From Victivallales bacterium (GTDB lineage: Bacteria > Verrucomicrobiota > Lentisphaeria > Victivallales > JAADHT01): a DNA stretch of 13,166 bases. The notes beneath the pieces were generated by a model. That model was not told where the DNA came from. It saw only the letters and a list, made by a program, of their open reading frames with translations, and ran no database searches. Of the stretch, positions 1 to 5,727 are shown in pieces (positions within the stretch are counted from its first letter, which is position 1; each line of letters starts with the position of its first letter). The stretch covers positions 1-13,166 of the forward strand of contig JAFGFR010000047.1 in the NCBI GenBank assembly GCA_016930955.1, in the 5' to 3' direction. The position numbers were made by a program, and so were the translations under genes.

Positions 1-337
1 CGGACCCGCCGTCACGCGCGCTCACCACCGCACGCTCGTCATAATCCTTGATGATAGCCTCGCAACGCTCGAAAGCCTTCAAACTGACATCGTACAAGCC
101 CGCCGTAAAACTCGCGCTGCCCTCGTCAAGACGCCACGCAAGCTCGTCCCCGGTATCCAACCTGGCCTCGCTCTTCGACGCAAGCATCTCCGCGGCGCCC
201 TTGAAGTCCCCGGAGTAGTATTTGACCATGAAGGGCTCCTTCTGACCCCGTGCATCCATGATCGTCGAGCAGCCGGAAAGAAACAGACACGAAACACCAA
301 CAGAAAAAACAATTGCGAACCTCGCAAACATATCCAT
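1..337 (-). CDS. COG3014-like lipoprotein, N-terminal part
   Basis: This is the first 112 codons of an exported lipoprotein that runs off the left edge. It begins with a hydrophobic signal of about 20 residues ending in a clear lipobox (L-S-G-C, Cys23). Ser at +2 would send it to the outer membrane in a Lol-type system. The mature part contains W-R-L-D-E-G-S-A followed by an F-E-R-C-E-x-I-I-K-D-Y-D-E helix. That pattern (E-L-x-W-x-L-x-x-G-x-A, then S-x-x-x-F-x-x-x-E) matches my memory of the COG3014 family, which is TPR-like and of unknown function. The ATG at 337 was chosen because AGGGG lies four bases upstream and the signal peptide starts there. Two longer overlapping frames at 79-474 and 126-350 lack protein-like composition and were set aside. 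The lipoprotein call is firm; the family is moderate. Confidence 0.8.
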   Translation of the reverse strand, partial: MDMFARFAIVFSVGVSCLFLSGCSTIMDARGQKEPFMVKYYSGDFKGAAEMLASKSEARLDTGDELAWRLDEGSASFTAGLYDVSLKAFERCEAIIKDYDERAVVSARDGGS

Positions 338-348
338 AAATCCCCTGC

Positions 349-378
349 AATATACCGCAATCCCGAAACGGACTTCAA
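349..378 (-). promoter_or_regulatory. Probable sigma-70 promoter for the lipoprotein gene
   Basis: Read on the minus strand there is TTGAAG (373-378), 18 bases, then TATATT (349-354). These match TTGACA at four of six and TATAAT at five of six positions. The expected transcription start is near 341-342, only about five bases before the ATG at 337, so the mRNA would be nearly leaderless. Prediction by eye only. Confidence 0.45.
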
Positions 379-458
379 AGACATTCCCCCAAAAAACCCT
401 ATAATCTTCCGCATGGCTCCACACAAGTCAAGCGCAATAGGCAACTTTGCTCCCTTCA

Positions 459-558
459 ACGCCATTTTTTGCATGGCATCTGAAGGAGTGCCGATCCCAC
501 AGGTTTCACCTTCAGCCGCACAGCAAACCCTTGCATTGAAAAAGCCTTCCCTTGTTTT
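459..558 (-). pseudogene. Decayed fragment of a YgjP-like metallopeptidase gene
   Basis: This is a remnant of a second copy of the gene at 664-1032. At DNA level 500-524 matches 918-942 at 24 of 25 bases. After a 9-bp gap, 526-534 matches 952-960 exactly, and similarity continues to about 558. In the minus-strand frame, the fragment's F-A-V-R-L-K-V-K-P lines up with W-A-V-R-L-R-V-K-P of the intact protein, and a following K-K-W lines up with K-S-K-W. A stop follows at 456-458, and the HExxH half is absent. It retains only the region before the catalytic motif and cannot be active. A 9-bp repeat array borders it, just as degenerate units of that repeat occupy the same place in the intact gene. 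Confidence 0.65.
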
Positions 559-612
559 GTCGGACTTGTCGGACTTGTCGGACTTGTCCGACGTGTCCGA
601 CGTGTCCGACGT
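559..612. repeat. Six-unit 9-bp tandem array forming a fold-back
   Basis: There are three copies of GTCGGACTT (559-585) followed by three of GTCCGACGT (586-612), all exact. The seven-base cores GTCGGAC and GTCCGAC are reverse complements. The first half (559-583) can therefore pair with the second (586-610) in three 7-bp blocks separated by two-base mismatches. No T-run follows on either strand, so a terminator role is not supported. This is not CRISPR, because the unit is 9 bp and there are no spacers. Confidence 0.9.
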
Positions 613-620
613 GTTTGAGG

Positions 621-666
621 ACAGGCCCTACACGGGCTTGCCTGTGCGAAGTTTGAAATTGGCTCA
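621..666. repeat. Hairpin plus half-site of a dispersed repeat
   Basis: An imperfect hairpin lies at 621-645 (ACAGGC at 621-626 against GCCTGT at 640-645, with a possible inner GCCC/GGGC pairing). Next to it, 646-666 closely resembles 7899-7920, including an exact AATTGGCTCA. The end of the repeat coincides with the stop codon of the metallopeptidase gene (664-666). Seen on the minus strand, both places read stop TGA, then GC and an AATT-CAAA core. Confidence 0.5.
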
Positions 667-1032
667 GTTGTCAGGTCGCCTTGCAAGGCCTGGAAGCTCC
701 CCACCGCCTTCCCATCTCTCCCAATCAGGCATGTAGAAAGACATCAGGCTCTTGAAAAGCCTGCCATGATTCGGGACTCGAAGATGAAGAAGCTCATGCA
801 CAATCACATAGGTCTGGAATCCACTATTCTGGACCAGGATATCTTCACTGAAGCTGACCCACTTGCCAGGCGAACATGATGCCCATTTGCTCTTCATCCT
901 TTGCACTCGAACCTGCGCAGGTTTCACCCTCAGCCGCACAGCCCACTCGTGAACCCTTGCCTTAAACAGGCCTTTCTCTTCTTTTGTCTGACATGTCCGA
1001 CTTGTCAGGCTGAATTGAGAACGGGCACTCAT
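664..1032 (-). CDS. YgjP-like zinc metallopeptidase in type I RM operon
   Basis: This 122-residue protein belongs to the YgjP/DUF45 group (often labelled M48 family metallopeptidase). The zinc site is visible as H-E-L-L-H (79-83) in the context V-I-V-H-E-L-L-H-L-R-V-P-N-H-G, with His89 as the likely third ligand. It is preceded by the family signature M-K-S-K-W-A-S-C-S (46-54). Full YgjP proteins are around 230 residues; the shorter form is known as a passenger of type I restriction operons, as here. The start ATG (1030-1032) overlaps the stop of the upstream hsdR chimera as ATGA, so translation is coupled. Residues 10-16 (T-S-R-T-C-Q-T) are encoded by three degenerate units of the 9-bp repeat that forms the array at 559-612. 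The substrate is unknown. Confidence 0.85.
   Translation of the reverse strand: MSARSQFSLTSRTCQTKEEKGLFKARVHEWAVRLRVKPAQVRVQRMKSKWASCSPGKWVSFSEDILVQNSGFQTYVIVHELLHLRVPNHGRLFKSLMSFYMPDWERWEGGGELPGLARRPDN
986..1012. repeat. Three degenerate 9-bp units inside the metallopeptidase gene
   Basis: On the plus strand the units read GTCTGACAT, GTCCGACTT and GTCAGGCTG. They share the period and core of the array at 559-612 and lie at the equivalent place relative to the YgjP homology. They fall within the 5' coding part of the intact gene. Confidence 0.6.
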
Positions 1033-3407
1033 GGGCTTGCCTCCGCGCGGAGCAGCTTCTCCGCAACATGGATCATCCGTTCTTTACCGACGAGCGGGAG
1101 AAGAGCCTTGTAAAGCTCTGCCTTCAACTGCCGCAGTTCCGCAGCATTGTCCCTGTGATGGATGAATCTCTCGAAGATCTCGCCAATGACAACCGCCGTT
1201 CTATCCGGCTGCGCGACATCTTCATTCTTCAAGGTCCAGAAGAACGAGAACGTGTTCTCGTCGAATCCCATTTTTTGCTGTTGCCGTTGTGCCTCGACGA
1301 TTTCGCGTATAAGCGCTTCGATCTTCTTGAGTGCCACCTCCGTTGCTACCTGCCTCTCGTCGTAGGCATCCATGATCGCCTCCGCCCGATCCCCGATAGG
1401 CTTCAGATATGGGTTGCTCTCCCCGTCTTCAAGTACCGTCTTGCGGACACTGTTCACCAGATTGATGATCTTCGCCTTGTCCGAACTGCTGTTCTCCTTG
1501 ATTGCCTCCAGCGTCTTCTCATCTATCTTGACGACCGAAATAGTTGTCTCCAGCCCAAAGCTCTCAGCCTTTTCTCGAACAAGTTGCTCAGTCTTCCTGG
1601 CGATGTCACCGTAGAGTATCGTTTTTTTGCGGAAGGCGTTGCAGATGATCTGGTATAGCAAGGACAAACACCCGAATTCGTCAATGAAGTCGCGCAGCTT
1701 AGGTGATGGGGACAAAATCTCGTAGAGCATCTCAAGCTGCTTGTAGAGCTTGTAGAAAGCCTCACGTTTTTCCATTTCTGAGAACGTCTCTATGGCCTTC
1801 TCGACCGACTTGTCGTCTATACCCCCCTGGCAGAGGTCTATGTAGTTGCGTGCGGGTCCGGTCATGATTTCCTTGAACTTGTCGAAGAGAATATCCATAT
1901 CCTCGATCACCCCGCTCACGACATCCGAATCGAAGGCGAGCGCCTTCTCCAACTTCTCGAAGACTCCGACAAAGTCAACCACCAGCCCACAGGGCTTTTG
2001 CGTATCTGCATCGCGTTCATAGGGGCGATTTACCCGGGCGACCGCTTGCAGCAGGACATGGTCACGCATCGGCTTATCCAGGTACATACAATAGAGAACC
2101 GGCGCATCAAAGCCGGTCAACAGCTTGTCGGTGACAATGAAAATCTTTGGCTGTGTATCAGCCTTTGGGAACAGCTTCCGTGCCTTCTTCTCTGCATCGG
2201 GTGCAACCTGATGTCTATACACTTGTGGATATCTCTCGCTATCGTGCTGCGCGGATGTGTAGATCGGCAGGGAGTATTCCGGAGGCAGAATTTTGTCCAG
2301 CGCCTCTTTGTATAGCGCACAGGTTTCACGGTCCACGGCAACGAGGAATGCCTTATAGCCCAGCGGCTCGACGTTATTCGTGAAGTGCTCGGCCACGAAC
2401 GCCGCGACCTTCTCGACCCGGCCTTTTGATTTCAGAAAGGTTTTCAGGCGCATGGCGTGATCAAGAATCCTATTCAGTTCATCAACATCGCTCACGCCCT
2501 CGGCTTCGGCGATGTTCAGAAATTCTTCCTCCAACTGCTCGCGCGGTACGCGAATCTCGCTCGGCGCCAGCGTGTATTTAAGCGGCACGGTTGTACCGTC
2601 GGCTATTGACTCGGCTATTGAGTATTTGTCGAGATAGCCCTCCTCGTCTTCCTTGCCAAAAGTCTTGAATGTGCCCTTGCCGTAGGCTGTTTTATCTATG
2701 GGTGTGCCGGTGAAGCCGATCAGCGTCGCCTTGGGCAAAGCGCCGAGGAGATAGTTCCCGAGATCACCGCCTGTCGTGCGGTGAGCCTCATCAACCAGCA
2801 CAAAGATGTTCTCGCGTGTGTTGATGTCCTTCTTGATTCCATCGAACTTGTGAATCATCGAGACGATCAGCCCGCGGAAATCGGATGATAGCAGCTCGCG
2901 GACCGACCAGTTGCCGCGGATACATTCGAATTCGTAGAAAGCACGCTTGGTATCGTCGTCAAGCTCAACCAACAGCTTTAGTTTGCTGTAGGACAAGCTG
3001 CTGAGGAGCCTCTCAGGAGGGAAATTCGATTGTGCCGACGCTGTCGGCACTTTCATGTCGTCAGCTGAAATACATTCCGGCATAAGCGGCTGGAATTGTG
3101 CCGACACCGTCCGCACAATCTGCGGATATGTGCGGTAAAACTTCAGATAATCGTAAAGCTTACGCCGATTGCAGTTGCTGAGTCCCTCCAAGCGACTTGC
3201 CAGATTGCCGAGCAGATTTTCGCCGTACTCAGCCCTGTCGGCACCATGCAGTTCGTATTCGGCAATGTAACAGCCAATCAGCCAATTCCGAACAGTCAGG
3301 CTGATGTTCACGGCCTTGCTCGCGTGGTCGCTGAGTACAGTGTGAACGCTTTGTATAGATGCTACAAGTTGCTCGAACGTGTCGGCGCTTCGCTTCGGCG
3401 AGATCAT
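1029..3407 (-). CDS. In-frame chimera: DUF1016 N-domain fused to rear of HsdR
   Basis: A 792-residue open frame is made of two unrelated parts. Residues 1-172 are a DUF1016 (YhcG-type) N-terminal domain, with R-A-E-Y-G-E-N-L-L, R-R-K-L-Y-D-Y-L-K-F and the closing R-A-F-Y-E-F-E-C-I-R-G-N-W-S-V-R. From about residue 173 it becomes the type I restriction R subunit: S-M-I-H-K-F (183-188), DEAH box D206-E-A-H209, T-G-T-P (233-236), T-D-K-L-L-T-G-F-D-A-P (426-436) and Q-A-V-A-R-V-N-R-P (454-462), followed by a long helical C-terminal region. Missing are the HsdR N-terminal nuclease and Walker A motif and the DUF1016 C-terminal PD-(D/E)XK nuclease, so neither translocation nor cleavage is expected. 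The start at 3407 was chosen because it overlaps the hsdM stop as ATGA, with GGGAGG just upstream. The 31 codons further upstream are frame read-through. A DUF1016 gene inside type I RM operons is a known arrangement, so one internal deletion explains the fusion. Confidence 0.85.
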   Translation of the reverse strand: MISPKRSADTFEQLVASIQSVHTVLSDHASKAVNISLTVRNWLIGCYIAEYELHGADRAEYGENLLGNLASRLEGLSNCNRRKLYDYLKFYRTYPQIVRTVSAQFQPLMPECISADDMKVPTASAQSNFPPERLLSSLSYSKLKLLVELDDDTKRAFYEFECIRGNWSVRELLSSDFRGLIVSMIHKFDGIKKDINTRENIFVLVDEAHRTTGGDLGNYLLGALPKATLIGFTGTPIDKTAYGKGTFKTFGKEDEEGYLDKYSIAESIADGTTVPLKYTLAPSEIRVPREQLEEEFLNIAEAEGVSDVDELNRILDHAMRLKTFLKSKGRVEKVAAFVAEHFTNNVEPLGYKAFLVAVDRETCALYKEALDKILPPEYSLPIYTSAQHDSERYPQVYRHQVAPDAEKKARKLFPKADTQPKIFIVTDKLLTGFDAPVLYCMYLDKPMRDHVLLQAVARVNRPYERDADTQKPCGLVVDFVGVFEKLEKALAFDSDVVSGVIEDMDILFDKFKEIMTGPARNYIDLCQGGIDDKSVEKAIETFSEMEKREAFYKLYKQLEMLYEILSPSPKLRDFIDEFGCLSLLYQIICNAFRKKTILYGDIARKTEQLVREKAESFGLETTISVVKIDEKTLEAIKENSSSDKAKIINLVNSVRKTVLEDGESNPYLKPIGDRAEAIMDAYDERQVATEVALKKIEALIREIVEAQRQQQKMGFDENTFSFFWTLKNEDVAQPDRTAVVIGEIFERFIHHRDNAAELRQLKAELYKALLPLVGKERMIHVAEKLLRAEASP

Positions 3408-3918
3408 TCGACACCTCCCTTGAACCCCATCTGCGCGAAGATTTTCTTGAGGTCGGCATCTATCTTCCTCGCCTGTGACTCTAGGCCATCCTTGCCCCAC
3501 AGCTCTTCCATCACTTCGGGGATGGGCCTGTATATTTCCTGTTCGCTTGTGTCCACGTATCTTGAGGGGGATAAATTGTAGTCGTTCTCCGCGGCATCGG
3601 CTCTCGTGATGACCTTGACGAAACTGGCGATGTCCTGCCCCTTGATGAATGCCTGGGCGATTTTTTTGACGCTGTCATCGGGGATATAGTTCTTAGGTCG
3701 CCCCTTCTTGAACTCTTGACTGGCGTTTACCAGCACGATCTTTCCCTTGCGGTGCGGAAGTTTGTTGCAGTTGAGCAGAACAATGATCCCTGCCGCAGTC
3801 GTGTTGTAGAAGAGATTATCTGGAAGCAGAACTATGCCGTCAACCAGATCTTGGTCCACAAACCACTTCCGGATGGTTTTCTCTTTGTCTTCATTGCGGC
3901 TTCCGCTGCCGCCGTCAG
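3404..3918 (-). pseudogene. hsdM: hsdM C-terminal fragment (type I methylase subunit)
   Basis: About 171 codons of the type I modification subunit survive. The segment E-K-T-I-R-K-W-F-V-D-Q-D-L-V-D-G-I followed by L-L-P-D-N-L-F-Y-N-T-T-A-A-G-I-I is characteristic of HsdM just after the catalytic domain. The SAM-binding loop and the catalytic N-P-P-F motif, which lie further upstream in the family, are absent. Homology starts abruptly at G-G-S-G-S-R-N-E-D-K. In other members this is preceded by a D-T-G-type strand, here replaced by sequence that is antisense to a CBM9 gene. The frame stays open through the break to an ATG at 4063, so a chimeric product is formally possible. The 3' end is intact and overlaps the next gene's ATG. 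Confidence 0.8.
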
Positions 3919-3925
3919 TCTCCCG
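3912..3925. other. Breakpoint joining two truncated genes head to head
   Basis: To the left, minus-strand HsdM homology begins; to the right, plus-strand CBM9 homology begins. Both genes lack their 5' parts at the same place. A small inverted repeat (GCGGC at 3896-3900, GCCGC at 3908-3912) sits at the edge, but no insertion sequence or target duplication is visible. The exact base cannot be fixed without intact relatives. Confidence 0.6.
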
Positions 3926-4188
3926 ATCCGAACCGCTGGCCGGGCGGGGTAACGACCGACTTGAAAGCCACGGCGACACGGGCGGATGGAAAGACACGTT
4001 ACGAAATCGCCATACCGTGGGCAGATATAGGTTTGAGCCGCGTCCCAGAACCCGGGACCGCACTTGGACTCAGCGTCCTTGTCAACAACGACGGCGGCAA
4101 AGCAGGACGCTTCGGCCTGCAATGGTTCTTCGGCATCAATACCCGACGCGGCATCTTCGATCAAATGGGAACTTTATGGATGGAATAA
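3925..4188 (+). pseudogene. C-terminal fragment of a CBM9-like carbohydrate-binding protein
   Basis: About 87 codons remain of a carbohydrate-binding family 9-like domain. Visible are Y-E-I-A-I-P-W-A-D-I-G, then P-G-T-A-L-G-L-S-V-L-V-N-N-D-G-G and W-F-F-G-I, ending with F-D-Q-M-G-T-L-W-M-E and a TAA stop. This order (A-I-P-W, a glycine turn, L-V-N-D-N-D-G, G-I, closing strand) is typical of the last strands of that beta-sandwich, which often ends large polysaccharide-degrading proteins. The rest of the domain and any catalytic module are missing beyond the breakpoint. The first credible residues are D-P-N-R-W-P-G-G. No start codon or ribosome-binding site belongs to it. Its downstream neighbour is also carbohydrate-related, so this side is probably the original locus. 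Confidence 0.75.
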
Positions 4189-4212
4189 TCCTGAATGAAG
4201 CAGTAAAATCTC

Positions 4213-4249
4213 AAAAACGGCAGTTGGTGATCGTCCACTGCGTTATTTA
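4213..4249 (+). terminator. Possible weak terminator after the CBM9 fragment
   Basis: GCAGTTGG (4220-4227) can pair with CCACTGC (4235-4241), with one bulged T and a seven-base loop. An A-rich stretch precedes it and GTTATTT follows. The stem is short and the T-run broken, so efficiency is doubtful. Confidence 0.35.
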
Positions 4250-4258
4250 GAATGATGC

Positions 4259-4287
4259 TTGTCTAGGTGCCCGGGAGCATGTATATT
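4259..4287 (+). promoter_or_regulatory. Probable sigma-70 promoter of the beta-helix/kinase/methyltransferase operon
   Basis: TTGTCT (4259-4264), a 17-base spacer, then TATATT (4282-4287) match the consensus at four and five of six positions. Transcription should start around 4294-4297, at or just before the ATG at 4297. This makes the transcript leaderless and rules out the upstream GTG (4267) and ATG (4279) as starts for this transcript. Confidence 0.5.
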
Positions 4288-4296
4288 CGCTGCACC

Positions 4297-5727
4297 ATGA
4301 GACACAGCAATGCCAGAGCAGAGATTACAGCCACTGTGGGCGAGGGATTTACAGACCCCGCCTGGTTTGGCTTTTCTGCCGATGCGGACGGGACGGCCAA
4401 CGCGCTCGCGCTCCAGAGGGCGGTGGACCGCGGCGGGACAGTCCTCGTCGCCAAACCCGGGACCTACGACATCGGCTCCACCGTGTATGTGGGCAGTCAC
4501 ACCTCGCTGGAGTTCGGCAACGGGGTCTTCATAAGGAAAGTGGCCTCTGCAAAGCCCTTCATGCATGTTTTACTCAACAAGGGCGTTCTTACCGGGACTA
4601 CTGACCAGGGCATCGCGGTTGTCGGGCTTAACCTCATCGTGAACTCGGTTGACCTGATTGATTTTCAGGTCTACGGGCTCCGTGGGCAGATCGCGTTCTT
4701 CCGCGTGAAGGATCTCAGGATCGAGCGCTTCAGATGCCTCGACCTCGGCAAGGCACAGTTTGCCGTCCACGTCTGCACCTTCGAGGATCTGATTGTGGAC
4801 GATGTGGTGATAGAAGGGCAGAAGGACGGGATACACCTCGGGCGCGGCAGGCGTTTCGCGATCCGCAACTGCGTGTTCAGGACCTTCGACGACGCCATTG
4901 CCCTCAACGCCCACGACTACTCGACAAGCAACCCAGAGCTGGGGTGGATAGAGAACGGTGTGGTCGAGAACTGCCATGACCTTGATGCCGACAGCACCAC
5001 AGGATTCTTCTGCCGCATACTCGCAGGCTCGTGGATACATTGGGAGCCCGGGATGGAGGTTCGCCAGTCAGACTTGGTCGTCAGCAATGGGCGACTATAC
5101 CGGGTCCAGGCACAGCCGGACGGGAAAGTATTCAAGTCAATCACACGCCCGGAACACCAGTCCGGCACAATTATCCTAGACTCCATCCCCTGGGGAATGG
5201 TCCAGGAAGATCCCGTCACCTTCGCCGGCGTAAGGAACGTGGCATTCTCAAACATATTCCTCGAGAAGCCGCGCGTCGCCTTCTCTATCCACTTCGACGA
5301 CGACAACTACAGCCGCTCGCATTACCCCGGCTCGGATGCCCCAGTACAGAGCCAGCTATCCTTCCGCAACATCAACATCCTGCACGACAAGGACGTGCCG
5401 CTATTCAACGTGGCAACCCCGGTTGACTCCATCACAATATCCGAGTCGTCCATAAGAAACAACCCCGTCGCATTCAAAGGCGACTTCGCCGGGAAATCCC
5501 ATACTACCCACGTGTCGTTCATCGGATGCACATTCCGGCACGGCAACAGGATGGATATTATTACCTGCTCCGGAAGCAGGAGGATATCCCTAAAAACCGC
5601 AACGAGCAACATAATCCATGAATCGTTCTCGGCGAGGATCGCGAGTGACGGCTGCAGCTCATGCTCTATAGACTCCGACCTCCCTGGGTTACGAAAACAT
5701 GCCGAAAAAGCGATGTGGGAGGCATGA
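4297..5727 (+). CDS. Right-handed beta-helix protein, GH28/pectate-lyase-like
   Basis: The 476-residue product looks like a single right-handed parallel beta-helix of the pectate lyase/glycosyl hydrolase 28 type. The N-terminus has the usual entry motif: W-F-G-F, D-A-D-G-T-A-N-A-L-A-L-Q-R-A-V-D, then G-G-T-V-L-V-A-K-P-G-T-Y. Repeating strand-turn units follow (I-V-D-D-V-V-I-E-G-Q-K-D-G-I-H-L; F-A-I-R-N-C-V-F-R-T-F-D-D-A-I-A-L-N). The D198-D199 pair sits where GH28 enzymes carry catalytic aspartates, but the G-H-G and R-I-K motifs are not evident, so activity is unproven. There is no signal peptide, suggesting a cytoplasmic location. The start at 4297 is preferred because the predicted promoter would begin transcription there; no good Shine-Dalgarno is seen for any candidate. 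The stop overlaps the kinase ATG (ATGA). The substrate cannot be told. Confidence 0.75.
   Translation: MRHSNARAEITATVGEGFTDPAWFGFSADADGTANALALQRAVDRGGTVLVAKPGTYDIGSTVYVGSHTSLEFGNGVFIRKVASAKPFMHVLLNKGVLTGTTDQGIAVVGLNLIVNSVDLIDFQVYGLRGQIAFFRVKDLRIERFRCLDLGKAQFAVHVCTFEDLIVDDVVIEGQKDGIHLGRGRRFAIRNCVFRTFDDAIALNAHDYSTSNPELGWIENGVVENCHDLDADSTTGFFCRILAGSWIHWEPGMEVRQSDLVVSNGRLYRVQAQPDGKVFKSITRPEHQSGTIILDSIPWGMVQEDPVTFAGVRNVAFSNIFLEKPRVAFSIHFDDDNYSRSHYPGSDAPVQSQLSFRNINILHDKDVPLFNVATPVDSITISESSIRNNPVAFKGDFAGKSHTTHVSFIGCTFRHGNRMDIITCSGSRRISLKTATSNIIHESFSARIASDGCSSCSIDSDLPGLRKHAEKAMWEA

Larger units (their letters stand above)
338..663. other. Gene-free stretch with promoter, gene relic and repeats
   Basis: No intact gene is supported here. 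From left to right it holds a promoter for the leftward lipoprotein gene (349-378), a decayed fragment of a YgjP-type metallopeptidase gene (about 459-558), a six-unit 9-bp array (559-612), an imperfect hairpin (621-645) and most of a short repeat shared with 7838-7920 (646-666). A plus-strand frame at 413-736 is open only because the array length is a multiple of three. Confidence 0.7.

Noticed and set aside
79..474. Two longer minus-strand frames (79-474 and 126-350) over the left lipoprotein
   Set aside because: Their products are Arg/Cys/Trp-rich and typical of out-of-frame reading, whereas the third frame gives a clean signal peptide and lipobox.
559..612. Possible CRISPR array
   Set aside because: Units are 9 bp and directly adjacent with no spacers, and no cas gene is present.
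413..736. Plus-strand 107-codon frame with Leu-Ser-Asp / Val-Ser-Asp repeats
   Set aside because: It is open only because the 9-bp array is a multiple of three. The rest has no protein-like pattern, no ribosome-binding site, and overlaps both the metallopeptidase end and the relic.
1068..1658. 196-codon plus-strand frame opposite hsdR
   Set aside because: It is antisense to a well-supported frame, with no start signal and no recognisable domain.
3408..3500. Upstream extension of the DUF1016-HsdR frame by 31 codons
   Set aside because: The extension lies entirely within the hsdM 3' end in another frame. The ATG at 3407 has GGGAGG and overlaps the hsdM stop.
3834..4250. 138-codon plus-strand frame across the breakpoint
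   Set aside because: It lies in a different frame from the CBM9 homology and is Arg-rich without motifs.
4267..4296. GTG at 4267 or ATG at 4279 as start of the beta-helix gene
   Set aside because: Both lie upstream of or within the predicted -10 element and neither has a properly spaced Shine-Dalgarno; 4297 fits the promoter better.
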